A DNA stretch of 64,000 bases, from contig OX439003.1 of assembly GCA_949316495.1 (NCBI GenBank), positions 39,362,225 through 39,426,224 on the forward strand, given 5' to 3'. Within the stretch, counting starts at the first letter, position 1. Each line of letters begins with the position of its first letter. The position numbers and the translations under genes were made by a program. Below are positions 50,517-62,795 of the stretch, piece by piece. The notes under the pieces are model-generated. The model searched no databases. It was not told where the DNA came from and saw nothing but the letters and a program-made list of their open reading frames with translations. The stretch is from Amphiduros pacificus (lineage: Eukaryota > Annelida > Polychaeta > Phyllodocida > Hesionidae).

Positions 50517-51040
50517 TGTCCTGCCTGATGGCTTGTAAAAGATGGCAGCTACCTGCCTAATAGCTTGATACAGGTGACCAGTTACCTGCTAAATGGCCCA
50601 CAGAAGGTGGCCTGCTATCTGCCCAACGGTCTTCTGAAGGTGATCAACTACCTGACTAATGGCTTGCAGAAGTAGGCCAACCACTATTCTAATAGGACAC
50701 AGAAGGTAGCTTGCTGACTGCTTAATGGCTTGTAGAAGTTGACCAGCTACCTATTTAATGGCCTTCAGAACATGGTCAGCTGCCTGTCTAATGGCTTGTA
50801 AAAGTTGACCAGCTACCTATTTAATGGCCTTCAGAAGGTGGTCAGCTGCCTGTCTAATGGCTTGTAGAAGTTGACCAGCTACCTATCTAATGGCCTTCAG
50901 AAGGTGGTCAGCTGCCTGACTAATGGCTTGTAAAAGTTGACCAGCTACCTATTTAATGGCCTTCAGAAGGAGGTCAGCTACCTATTTAATGACCTTCAGA
51001 AGATAACAAGCTACTTTTTTAATGGCATGCAGAAGTTGGC
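50517..51040. repeat. 33-bp tandem repeat with 66-bp dimer, about 16 monomers
   Basis: Two related 33-bp forms alternate: CTACCTATTTAATGGCCTTC + AGAAGGTGGTCAG and CTGCCTGTCTAATGGCTTGT + AGAAGTTGACCAG. The right half is a regular dimer array, while the left half (50517-50720) holds diverged monomers. The edges fade gradually. Confidence 0.9.
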
Positions 51041-52767
51041 CAAATGCAAGGAAGGTCATGGGCAAATCATAACTAAAAAAGATACCGAAATTAAGTAAAA
51101 AAAAAAGAGGGCAATTGGTCAGATTGAATAGTCATTACACCTATGATATCTGAATCACTAAATCTGAGAATCTATGGGAACTGGAAAGGTAGATTTTAGC
51201 ACTCTCTAATTTGTGGAACGAAAACAACCAAATACAATATGCAGTGACTTTTGAGAGATGATGAGAAAAATATTGTCAATATTCATTTGCATGCATTTGC
51301 AAATGAAGATCTATTATTTTAGTAATATCTCACATACCAGGTTTTATAAAAGGTGAGCAGAGCTCATACTGGACAAAGTACGGAGCATGTTTCTTTTTTT
51401 TGTTACTGATGGAAAGCTCAGTGATTGCCAAATAAGAACATTTGATAGTGATTTGCGAGGCCTGATATTGAACTGTGCGAAAGAAAACTCCTTTAATTAC
51501 TCTTATGGAACTTACTCTTATGGACTGTCTTCTTTTTTTTTGCTTTGTTTATAGAATGCATTGTAAGATGGCATCCGCTGTATATGTTTATATATGTACA
51601 AAACATACCTTACATATTATACATATTGCATTGGCTTGGGAATAAGGCTTGTTTGCCTTGTCTTTTTATATACATTAGTCTTGATGCTGTGCAGAGAATA
51701 TTTCAAACAATAAAGGAAATGTCCCTAGGAATAATGAGATTTATCAATGCTCCTGTGCATTTCTCCATTTATATATGTAAAAACAGAAAATTCCCTATTT
51801 TCACTTAGTCTGATTATAAAACATGATATGTTTGCATACTAGTGGTGATGCCGTCACTTTATTTACTGGACGACCTTTCTAGTCACATGACGTCTTCTTC
51901 TAGCAAAGTAGTCAATTTCTTAAACTATGAAACTGAGTTAGAGCTACAAAGGAATGAATTATTGGTCACGATTCAAGGGGGAATTTGAAGCTTTCTTGAA
52001 ATTACAGAAGTTGTTTGCAATTTTACATAGACTCGGGGTCTGTTTAGATGTGGTCATGATACTATGATACAAAAAGCTATGTGACCACTGTTGAGGTCCA
52101 TAAGGGTGTCAAGCCTGGACCAATAGAGAAAAACCAATGGACAAACAGGCCTCTGTAATCCGAATCACCCCAATGTCCCAATCTGAAGGTGCTCCAATGT
52201 TAGTAAACCTTTATGCAGAAGGTGTTTGAACTTGATCACTAGTCAGATTCGCAATGTCCAATGAATGGTTTAGATTTTAGCAGAAGACTACTTTCAAATG
52301 ACACACAAGTGTATGTAGGGGTAATGTGATGCGTAGAAACATTTGATCACAATGTTTATGGGGAAATATTTATATTATATGAGGAAATATGTGCTTTGAA
52401 ATCAGATTTCACGAAACTTTAAGAAAATGTAGATTAGATTCATTGGAATTAAAATAAGGATAAGAGAATGGAATATCCAGGCACTCTTGTTCAGCATTTC
52501 TGACTGTTTCTAAGATATTTAGCTGAAGAGTGTTATAATATATTACTAATAATCTAAGCTTTTTTTAAATGATGAATTATGTTAAAACTGCAGAAAATTG
52601 TAGGAATAACCAAAATTTTGTTAGTGATTCATAACATTTATGGCATGTGAAACTGACAAGCCTGGTGTTAAATTTCATCCTCAAAAAAAAAAGAAACTGT
52701 TTGCATTCATTGATACAACAAAGGAGACATTATTTCATGGATTGAATGATTGTTCTGCATTTTCCAG
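51041..52767. other. Intron 1, right end; nothing recognised
   Basis: AT-rich unique sequence leading to the acceptor of exon 2. The frame open before 52768 is intronic and joins exon 2 only by chance. Confidence 0.6.
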
Positions 52768-52942
52768 GCACCCCATACCTGATTACTACAGTATATCAGT
52801 TGAGATTGCGAGAGACCGTATCACGACCGCCAGCGAGGTGGTATGTGATTCGGGTAATAGCCAAAAAATGCCCTGCCCAGACGGTTTTAACGATGGCGAC
52901 ACCTACCTCCACAGGTCCATCAACGAGGCTTGTCACAAAATG
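52768..52942 (+). CDS. Exon 2 of the visible gene
   Basis: The acceptor TGTTCTGCATTTTCCAG ends at 52767 and the donor ATG/GTAAGT starts at 52943. The first base completes an Arg codon with exon 1, then 58 codons follow: HPIPDYYSISVEIARD, RITTASEVVCDSGNSQKMPC, PDGFNDGDTYLHRSINEACHKM. Three cysteines occur. The exon ends exactly on a codon. Base composition is clearly richer in G+C than the flanking introns. No known motif is recognised. Confidence 0.88.
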
Positions 52943-55900
52943 GTAAGTTCGGAGCTGGTGTAAGATATATTTAATCTCCGAAAAAATATGAAATATTATG
53001 CCTCTGTAACTTCATTATATATATTTGAAGTTAAATTTATGGCTTGAATTATTTGTGGTCAAAACCTTTTCGGATTAACCCCATGAGCTGTACATGTAAT
53101 GGATAGGAGATCAAATTACTTTTCAGTTCTTTTGCTGATATTTGGATTTCATTCTAATATCCTATATTACTGTGTAGTATCCTAATATATCAATGAAATC
53201 AATATGTTATCTGCAATGTAGACATGGAGCAGACAATCAGTTCAACTTGAGAGAAATAAAAAGAACATAATATTCTCATTGATAATTTGAATTTGAGTCA
53301 GCAAAATAAGATATTAATGATTAAAATTGAGAACGGTATAATGAATACACCTTGAAATGAGTTATGAAATGTAATATGTTTCACTTTAAATATCACATGT
53401 CACTGAAACTCACAAGGATTTTGCTCACGGTTTTGAAATCTAACAAAGCCTGCAAAGTTACAAAGCATGGAATGTGCTTTATTTAATTACATTTATTTCT
53501 CGAGATGGATAATACACTGAAAAGTGAAACTAATATATATCAACAGTTTTATTGTGTGAATATAATTTTACATATTCAATTAATTATATTGATATTGTAT
53601 ATAATTATCTGTATTAAGAGGTGAACAAGATTTGGCAATTGATTAAGATATTGAAAAATCCATTTTGCCGAAAATCATGTGATTTAATTTTAAAGATGTA
53701 AAACTTCTACACTGTCTCATGGACATAGAAATGTAGAACTTAATCCTTTTCGATTATGATTTTTTTTTATAGATTTTTTTTTTATATCAATGAATGTAGT
53801 GAAATATAAAGATATTTAATGTAATGAAAGATTGAGGATAACGGATTGTTGATGGTTTAGATAAGAATCATGTTTGTGACTACTGAATCATGTGTGTATC
53901 TTAGTTGTTTACACTAATGTCCAGGCAGTGTTACTGAGGTAAGATAACCTGTGTGTGTAGAACTTGTAGACTGTGATTGATATCAATAAGAAAAGAATCA
54001 TTCATTTTCAGCGGCCGTCAACAGCGTTACATTTTCAGCATTCATAATAAAAATCAGACAAAATTCTTACATCAATATACACACCACATGAATTAAAAAC
54101 GACCCCGGAAGTTTTGTTTTTCAAGCTAACAATCCATTATTAGTATTCAAGACCTGTTTGAAACAAAGAAATGTTGTGGACGCTCGAGACACCACTATAG
54201 ACAACAGCGACGTCATCATATTTTGTGACGTACCAACATTTTATGACAATATTCTGGGTGTAATAGCCCAAATCACTTTTTGTTTTTGAAAGGGAAATTC
54301 AATTCCTGGTTCATCGAATTTATTTTCTTGGCAAAATGTATAAAATCTTGATAAATATTCATCAGATTAAAAAAAAGAATTGCCAAGCTCGATAATACCA
54401 ACTGGTATAAATGTATGACCTTGTAGACTGGACATTAGAAATTTTGTAAAACTTTACATATTTGGTTAAACAAGTAATCACTTACATTGACATTCTTATT
54501 TTCGTTATTGCTTCTTGGCTTTCCCTAATACTGTTGCCTTCCTCAGGCCAAGGTATGGTAAACCTTTCTGGCAACTTGGTTGGTCCGGCCCCCAAATGTG
54601 TGAATGTTATGTGCTAGATATTATATATTGTCCTATACATCTCCTCTTTGATTTTTTTTTTTTTACATCAGTGCCCCTCCTCTTCCACTCCTGTTACCCC
54701 GTTAAAAATAAGACACGGATGTGGGAATGTCCTGTTATCATTAATCTAGATGAAACTTGAATGAATGATAATTTTGGGTTTAAGTAAATTTTAAAAGCTG
54801 ATCGTTAAAGAATTAAGAGTAGAGTGTTAATACTTAGCAGCTGTAGACGTACGCAGTACATGCAGATATGATTTCCTCTTAAATTGCCCTCGTATTCTGA
54901 AACCATTCCATGTTTAGAGCTGCATAAAGTATGATATATATATTCATGTACATTTATAGAGGTACATTTAACTTCAGTGTTTGCATTGATGCTAAGAATA
55001 ACTGCAAATTTGAATGTCTCAGATGTAGATAGAGATGCAGACAATTTGCTGCATCGCATTCATGCATGCCACCATTAAGCAGCGCCATTATTGGACAGTC
55101 CGACACATTGATGTCACATGATGAAATTGCCCTTGTTAACAAATCTACCCATATTCAGACATTTTGTCGAACAAAAAGACATTCAAATTTGGATTTATCC
55201 AAGTAGATATCATCTAATAGAAGCTTTTGACATTCCATATTTGGCCGGTTTGGTTGATTCGCAGCCATTGCTTAATGTTAAAATAGTTAATGGGCTCATT
55301 ACAATAAAACTGCTTTTAATGGGCTCATATGTTAAATGCCAGTCCTGTTACTTTTTTGACTGTGCATCCACTCCGTGTGTAGGACCGCTTCCCAAAAAAG
55401 TCCCTGGTATGCTAATTGTACTCATGAATATTCATAACCTCATTAATATTCATTATCATGAGTGACCTCTGACCTTTCACTTCTTTAACTTGCATGGTTC
55501 TCTGTCAGGGTGAAGTTTGACTCAGCCTAAGATTTTTCTAATTTTATTTTTTCAAAAGCAAAATCACTTTTCTTTTTATACTAACATACTACCAAATTTG
55601 GTTAGAAATATATATTTTCTGAGGAGGAAAATTTATGCTTTAAAAGCTTAATATTAATATGCATGCCCTTAGTGTGTTATTTGCATGCTAACTTATCAGC
55701 ACGCTACGTTTCAGATACATTGAAAATTCACACTGTGAACATAATATGATATGAGATAAAAGTCTGTTTTTTTTTTAAATATGGGTTGTTACAGTGTTCT
55801 GATGTCATCCTACCACACTCTCTCTACACTCTAAATATATACTTTGTTGGCTTGGATGCATTTCCCCTGCACTGTTGTTTTTGTGTTAGTTCTCACCCCT

Positions 55901-55961
55901 TATCTCTCGCAACCATTCCTCTTGCGTTCTGCTCGATATGCAGTTCTGTTGGCAAAATTTG

Positions 55962-55975
55962 TCACCAGATGGCAG
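55962..55975 (+). promoter_or_regulatory. CTCF-type motif, 13 of 14
   Basis: TCACCAGATGGCAG differs from CCASYAGRKGGCAS only in the first base. It lies within intron 2 of the gene. Confidence 0.4.
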
Positions 55976-58257
55976 TTTTTGGTTTGATATGATTGTGTAT
56001 GATAAAAAAGCCAAAATTTGATGTTTTCTACATGCCCCAATTAGTCCAAATCAAATTTAGAAGCAAAATAATTATTTTGATTATTTTTAGAAATTGAAAT
56101 AAGGGTTGCCTTGACAGCAAAGACCTTGACCTAATTTATATCACATGACATTATTGACCTTGACCTCTGACCTGGTTTCCAGTTAAAACATGATTTTAAG
56201 AGACTGAGTTTCTTATTTTATGTTGCTTTTAAACACAGCTAAATCTAATCTATAAAACTGTAAATATAATTTGCATGAGAGCCCCACACCCCACATATCT
56301 ACTCTGCCTTTGTTTCCTGGATATCAAGGGAAAGGGCTGTGGGTTTATTTTGTTGTGTGCCTCACTAGGTTTTTGCGTCTTGAGTTAATAATTTTGCTGC
56401 ATGAATACATGTTTCATTAAGCAATTTTGGCAAACTGTTTGTATTACGGGGGTTAAGCTGTATTATAAGATATATTCTGTAAAGCCCTGTACGTAAATTG
56501 TCTCACATTAATAATCTCTTTTGATAAGATACGTTTGCACTCATGTCTCAAATTTCTCAATCTTTTTAGTTTTCATTATTAATGATTGCTAATTTTAATG
56601 AAATAATACTCATCTGAAGCTGAAATGTACATTTTGAACAATGTTATTAAAATGCTCAAAAGCTTGGATACAATATATTTTTAGATCTTTGATAATTATT
56701 CTCATAATATGATGGTCAGCTTCAAATACACTAAACATTACAAAAAAAATGAAAAAAAAACTTTAGCGCATGTATTTTAGTAGAATTTTGTTACCTATAA
56801 GAACAATTAATGTTTAAAATGGTATGCTTTTCATTTTTGAAAGATATTTATACAGTATTTTGTTAAAAGTAAAACAATCAGATCATAAAATTAACTGGTA
56901 GGACTTTCGGACTTGGTGTTGACACAAACTACATATGTACTATATAGATGAACCAAATGCTTATATACAAACTGGTGTAGAATTATGATATGGTACATTT
57001 TTACAAAGAATACATTTTGACATAATGATGATAATTGACTATATGTTTGTGCAGTATTTGATTGTGATGGGTGTTTATATTGTATATTAATGTCCTGTGT
57101 AAGATGCTGTTTTCGTTTGTACAATTATACCGAGACACTTGCATACATATGACAAGCCACAACTGGGACACACTTAATGTACTGATTTTCAGGGACTGCT
57201 GCATCAGGATGTTTTTTACACCTCATCTGTATTTCTTTGAACACTCCAAACTGTTGGCTTTGACACCTTTGTTGAGGAAAAAAACAAAAGCATTTTATGT
57301 GAATTTGCACTCCTTGGCAGCAGTTTTCTGTGGACAAATTAATATGACAAGAATTGTCTGCTTTCAGATATTGCTTTTTTTCCAATATTGTTATTCTACT
57401 GTTGAAATATATATATATATATCTTTAAAACTTTCATTTGCATACACTACAGAGCACACAAGATTCAACTCAAATACACAAGAAAACACAGATAGATATT
57501 TCTCTCATCTCAACAAAAATAATTGTCAAATTTTGGGCATTTTTAAAAAATATACCTGAGGTAACCCATTTTAGAAGTTTTTATATTACATTTTAGTTTT
57601 GTATTCGATTAGTTTACAGAAATTATTTTCTTTTCACAAAAATAGGAAAAAGTTCATTTCCTTGGTTTTTGAAGGCTTTTAGAATGCCATCTAGGAACAC
57701 ATCTGCGAGTCTGTCTTAGAGTCTGCCCTACAGTCTGCCTTACAGTCTGCCTTTGTCTGGTGGATGACATGATTGTGCTTGAGAAGTGATGTATTATTGC
57801 CAAGCAACACGTTAAGAATCGTCTGTATTTATGTCAGTGACTAGACATGTTCTGATAACTTGCAGTGGATGTGCAGTTATCAGCATGGTTCCAAGTATCT
57901 CCATCTATATCACTGCTCACTGCCAAGCTTTAGTGGTTATGGCATAATGAATTATAGGTGGACCCCATAGGGTTACGTAATTATATTTCTTGTAAATTTT
58001 TCCTTAAAAATATGAGTTATGACCTCGGATTGCAGATCCAAGTTATGGAGCTCAGTTCTTGGATCACATTGCCTCAGTACTTAGTGACTGATCTCAAATT
58101 TAATTTTGAAGTTTTCTGCCGACGCATTGGTGGGATTCATGTCTGTATGATTGCCGATTGAGAAGTGCCTGATCGGATGCATTAATGATGTCGCAACATC
58201 TCCCATTTCAGTTACACCGGTTCTCAAGGCAGACACATCCAGATTAGAGTGTTGGCC

Positions 58258-58860
58258 GAGGATGTCCTAATGTTTTATGTGACATTTGTCTAGAAAAGTA
58301 GACACCTAGAATCTTGTGGCACCTATTGCTTCTGTTATAGGGACTGGAATAGGTACTTATCTTAATGTCCTAAAACCTTTTTTGTGTCACTTAAGCTAGG
58401 ATGTCCTAATGTTTTCTATCAAAGGATTGTGGAATAGGTTTTTTGTGTCTCTTAGGCTAGGATGTCCTAATGTTTTATGTCAAATAATTCTGGAATAGGT
58501 CTATATGTCACTTAATCTAGGATGTCCTAATGTCTTCCATCAAAGGATTCTGGAATCGGTTTTGTTTAGCTAGGATGTCCTAAAGTCTTCTGTCAAAAGA
58601 TTGAGGAATATGTTTTATATGTCACTTAAGCTAGGATGTCCTAAAGTCTTCTGTCAAAAGATTGAGGAATAGGTTTTATATGTCACCTAAGCTAGGATGT
58701 CCTAAAGTCTTCTGTCCAAAGATTGAGGAATAGGTTTTTTGTGTCACTTAAGCTAGGATGTCCTAATGTTTTATGTCAAAGGAATCTGGAATAGGTGTAT
58801 TGGTCACTTAAGCTAGGATGTCCTAGTGTTGTCTTTCATAAGGGTCTGGAATGGGTTCTA
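58258..58860. repeat. 60-61 bp tandem repeat, about 9 copies, diverged
   Basis: The word GCTAGGATGTCCTAATG starts each unit, followed by TTTATGTCAAAGGATTCTGG and AATAGGTTT...GTCACTTAA. GATGTCC recurs near 58400, 58461, 58521, 58574, 58635, 58696, 58757 and 58817. One unit is shortened to 53 bp. Units differ at many positions, so the array is older than those of intron 1. Confidence 0.9.
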
Positions 58861-60232
58861 AAATTAGTTCTCACAAAATCTTGATCAGTGCAGCAAGATG
58901 GGGTGAGCAAATAGACATTCCATGGTAAGCCGAGGGTTAAGTACCAATTGAAAAAGCTGGTGAAGTCAAGATGCCATGAAGGGCTACTAAGTGGTATGGA
59001 AGAGAACGGCCTGATGGAGTGGAAATTGTTACCATAGAAACATATCAAGCGTCTTACATATCCCAAAGCAGAGGAATATGATGTATAGTAGTACACATGC
59101 AAAGGAAACAGCTTTTATTCATTCCGTCCTCAAAGAGAATTGCATTCTCCATTCCAAAAGCATCAAGCAGGAAGGGAGAATAATTTGACCTTGCCACCAA
59201 TGGTCACACCTCGTAAGACTGACATGTATATCAGAGCAGCCATTGTAATGAGATGTGCTACATGCCGCAGTCTGAAGGAGGAGCTGCGTGCCGCAACCAA
59301 GAATAGAAATAACACCATAGGTTCACTAGCCCATCAAAAAAGGGCCATTTTCTTGTTGACTGAGAAAATATGATCATTGCTCTGATCATACAGCAACTAC
59401 TCTCAGAATCTTTCATATTTTATACAATTGGGACTGAGGACACGTTTGGTGCCAAGTGATTTCAAGAGATTTCATCATTTTGGGTATGTTATCAGAGGAT
59501 TGGGGATTATGGGCCAAGATAAGATATCAATAAACTTGGGAATTAGGATTGGAGATATGATATGAGAGGAAGAAGTTTGAGACTTGAAATAAGTGTAGAT
59601 TTTGTCAGAAGTGCTAAATCTTGTTACCGGTAACCATGATGCCTTTAGAATTCGCCAGAAAAGAACATGATCTGCAAAAAGTTTCTATGCGGTGGTATGT
59701 TCTTTGGTTGGCCTGTGAGGTGGCATTTTGACAAGTGTGGGTCACGGCCCACAGAGAAGGAAGAAGGCCTCACAGTGGGCCTATGTGCCCGCAGCAGACC
59801 TGCCATACCACAAAAGTCGCTTTGGTGTAGCCTCGCCAACACAGAGGTTCCTGCTGTGTGCCAACAAAATCAATATCCTCACCAGTCCACATATGACTAC
59901 AAGTGAATAATTATGTCAGCAAGCAGAGGCTGCCTGTAATCCGGACCGAGGCCATGTCTGGTCACTTCCGACCCTTTTTGTTTCGGGAAATGATTTTTTA
60001 TCAATAATAGACCTCAGGTTCATGTGGTTAGACCAATACCTGCTGATTTTGTTTTGCATCTTCTTATTGAAATATCAGACTGTATCTTTACTTCTCTGGT
60101 TACAATAATATAAAAGAGACTAGAATTATTATCCAGGAACAGCAATTTTATTACATTTTTTCAATGTTTTTATTTTAATTTTAATATTTGTTTTGCAAAT
60201 ATTGTCATACTGCAGCAAGCATGTGATGTTTG

Positions 60233-60267
60233 CCACACACACACATATGCACACACACACACACACA
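60233..60267. repeat. (CA)n microsatellite
   Basis: An ACACAC run interrupted once by ATATGC, about 230 bp before exon 3. Confidence 0.9.
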
Positions 60268-60493
60268 TTGCTTATCATATTGTTCCACACTTGTCTTTAA
60301 CTTTACACCGTTTGCTCACAATGTAGGAATATGGAGGTAAACGTTTTATAAAAGTCAACGACCATATCACTCAACTCACAAATGCCAAAAAAAAAATACA
60401 AAAAAAGCAAAACAAATTATGCAAATCATCTTGAATGTTGCATCTTAATAACCGTTTCTTTTGTGAAAAAAATGTATGTGGTGATGATTACAG

Positions 60494-60683
60494 GGAACGT
60501 TCCCGGACCCCCTTATGCCAGCAGCCAATAGCATTGTTTGTACCAAAAACACGGCACTCTTGCGAGAGATATTCAACCAAAGTTACCCTGACGAGCAGCC
60601 AATTCGGTTTCCCTCCAAGCGGTGCCGACCGGCCATGTCTCGCTGCAACCAGTGCCTGAATCAGCTCAGGTGCAAAATGATCG
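60494..60683 (+). CDS. Exon 3 of the visible gene, cysteine-rich
   Basis: The acceptor GATGATTACAG ends at 60493 and the donor G/GTACGT starts at 60684. The exon starts on a codon (GTFPDPLMPAANSIVCTKNT) and holds 63 codons plus one base. Its second half is rich in cysteine and basic residues: KRCRPAMSRCNQCLNQLRCK, with a CNQC pair. FNQSYP contains an N-glycosylation sequon. Together with exon 4 it forms a compact module of 11 cysteines, as in disulphide-bonded extracellular modules, although a zinc-binding role cannot be excluded. Frames on the opposite strand here are shadows. Confidence 0.9.
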
Positions 60684-61112
60684 GTACGTTTGCATGTTCC
60701 TTTATAAAAAAAACATGGCATCCTGGTATAAATAATATGGAGGATGTCATCGCGCATTAATAGTGGTTATATTGTAATTAAGAATAACTTTACTCCACAG
60801 GGACACGGCCCCTGGAATGTCAAGCTTAATTACTGTGAAAATGATTTAACTACATTTGTCATGAAAATGAAAAGTTATCTAGGAATCGATAAAAACTTCA
60901 ATTTTATCTTCAACTTTATTTTTTAAGGTCCATTCTTCAACACTCTATTCTTATATTTGTTAGGTTATGTCAGCTGACAATAATTATATAAATATAAAGT
61001 ATTATGTGTTATTTTTTGCAGTTGAATAAGTCATTAGATAACTTAATATATTGTTCAGATGTAAGAATGGGAAGGTTATGATGCTTAACATAATGTTTGG
61101 ATAATTTTGCAG
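60684..61112. other. Intron 3; nothing recognised
   Basis: A short AT-rich intron of 429 bp with consensus ends (GTACGT ... TTTTGCAG). No other feature is seen. Confidence 0.85.
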
Positions 61113-61217
61113 ACATCTTTGACCAGCAGTGTTGTCAGGTTGACTGTTACACTCTCCGCGACTGCAAGGTCGCTAAGAGCCGGCACTGCACCAACTCACC
61201 TGTGGAGTGTGCCATGG
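61113..61217 (+). CDS. Exon 4 of the visible gene, six-cysteine module
   Basis: The acceptor ATAATTTTGCAG ends at 61112 and the donor ATGG/GTAGGT starts at 61218. Two bases complete an Asp codon with exon 3, then 34 codons and one base follow: IFDQQCCQVDCYTLRDCKVA, KSRHCTNSPVECAM. Six cysteines occur in 34 residues (CC-x3-C-x5-C-x6-C-x7-C). The exon length, a multiple of three with identical phases on both sides, would allow skipping without a frame change. The family is not recognised. Confidence 0.9.
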
Positions 61218-62795
61218 GTAGGTCATGTGCAAGTTTATGTCAAACGTTGTACTGCTTTAATTAAATTTGTTGTCAAACAAAGGGCTTTCCAAAACAACTT
61301 TAGATTATGCGAGCAAATCTCAGAAAGTCTGCCCCTCCCAGAAGGTCCGCATAATATTAATCATCTTTTGACCAAAACGTCTTCTTTATGAAATTGTCCT
61401 CTCAATAACCACACATTAATAGTCATATTTTTTATACTGCGATATAATGGGTACATATTTTCTCTCACTATTACTTTTCACTCAGGATGAATCAAACATC
61501 ATTAGATTGTGCACATGGCAGCCTAATTTTGGCACCAAATTAAAATTATATAAATTTACAAATATTAGAATATATGTATATTCAAACACATAATGTATAT
61601 GATTTTAATAGCAGCACAATATTATTTCTTGCTCAAAAAAAATCTTTCTTGTCAGTGTATTTCTCTTGATGATGACCGATTATATAAATATTTTAAGAGC
61701 CCATCAGTTTATACTGGTGTTATCTGCCAGTATCTGGTCTGGTCTATATGTTTACCACTAAAGATGGTGCAGAAAAACGGTTTGAATAAAGGAATTAAAA
61801 GCATTTTAATCCTGTATCTTGGCACTTACAATTGATTAAAACTAACACAACAATCTTTAGGTAGATCTCTTAAAGTAAAATTGAATCTTAATCCTTTGCA
61901 ACCTGCACACAAATTTAATTAATATCAGTTTCTAGCAGCTATATGATCTTTACTATTCTTTTATTGGGTGGAAAAAATAAAGTCAAACTTTTGTAAAGAA
62001 ACTCAGACTGAGACTGATTAAAGGAACCCATATATGGTCGTGAGACTTTTACTCCTTTATAAAACATTACAGTTTTATGAGATGACAAAGACCAAGTCAA
62101 CTTTAATAAATACTTTTCGCATGTATTTTTCGTGATTGTTGGCATTTTTGCTTTGGATTCTGTTTGACCGCAGGATTTTTGACAGTGACAGTTCCTCCGG
62201 TCCAACCGTGGCAGGACAAAGTAGACCCTAGCACCAGTCACTCTGTAATGGCTCAAAACTTATCAAATCTCCTTCTAGAAGGCTATTTGATCCTGAAGCT
62301 AAACTTATGCTGAAAAGCACATTAGAAAGTAGGTAAATTAAATGAAATCACACGGTGAAGCAGGCATGGTCGAACAGGTTATTGTCAAACAGGGAATGGG
62401 TCAAACAGGTTACAGCTGAATAGAGTCCCATGTGAAACAAGCAGTCACCATTTTTTATACATTTGGAATAAAGCAAAATTCAATCTTTGTGGAATTGATC
62501 AAGATGATGGCCATGGCATTCTGTTATTTGTGTGGCTAGATTTTCTAATTATCTCGAGTAAACCAATAGCTATTGGTGTATTATTTTCAATATCACTAAT
62601 GAAAGATGAAACAAGTTTTGTTTTTGATCTTTCTGTATCATTGTTCATGTATGTATTCCGAGACTAACTTATCTACAGAATGTGCCAGGAATTTTGTTTC
62701 AATGAGAAAGCCTTGTTTTAATCTTTAAAACAGTGAATTTGATCATTTTTATCAGGTTTTTTTCAGTATTAAGAGAGAATTGTTGCTATTTGCAG
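61218..62795. other. Intron 4; nothing recognised
   Basis: A 1,578-bp AT-rich intron with consensus ends (GTAGGT ... TTTGCAG). Short frames on both strands are not supported. Confidence 0.75.

Larger units (their letters stand above)
52943..60493. other. Intron 2; array and microsatellite inside
   Basis: This 7,551-bp intron has phase 0 at both ends. It holds a 60-61 bp array (58258-58860), a short 14-bp repeat (CTTACAGTCTGCCT, about 57706-57756), a CA microsatellite and a CTCF-like motif. The longest frame, 162 codons at 57071-57559, is AT-driven and lacks exon borders. A cassette exon of whole codons cannot be excluded. Confidence 0.65.

Noticed and set aside
57071-57559. 162-codon frame in intron 2
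   Set aside because: Composition is AT-driven (Phe, Ile, Tyr, Lys), there are no splice borders, and a second frame overlaps on the minus strand. A chance frame is more likely.
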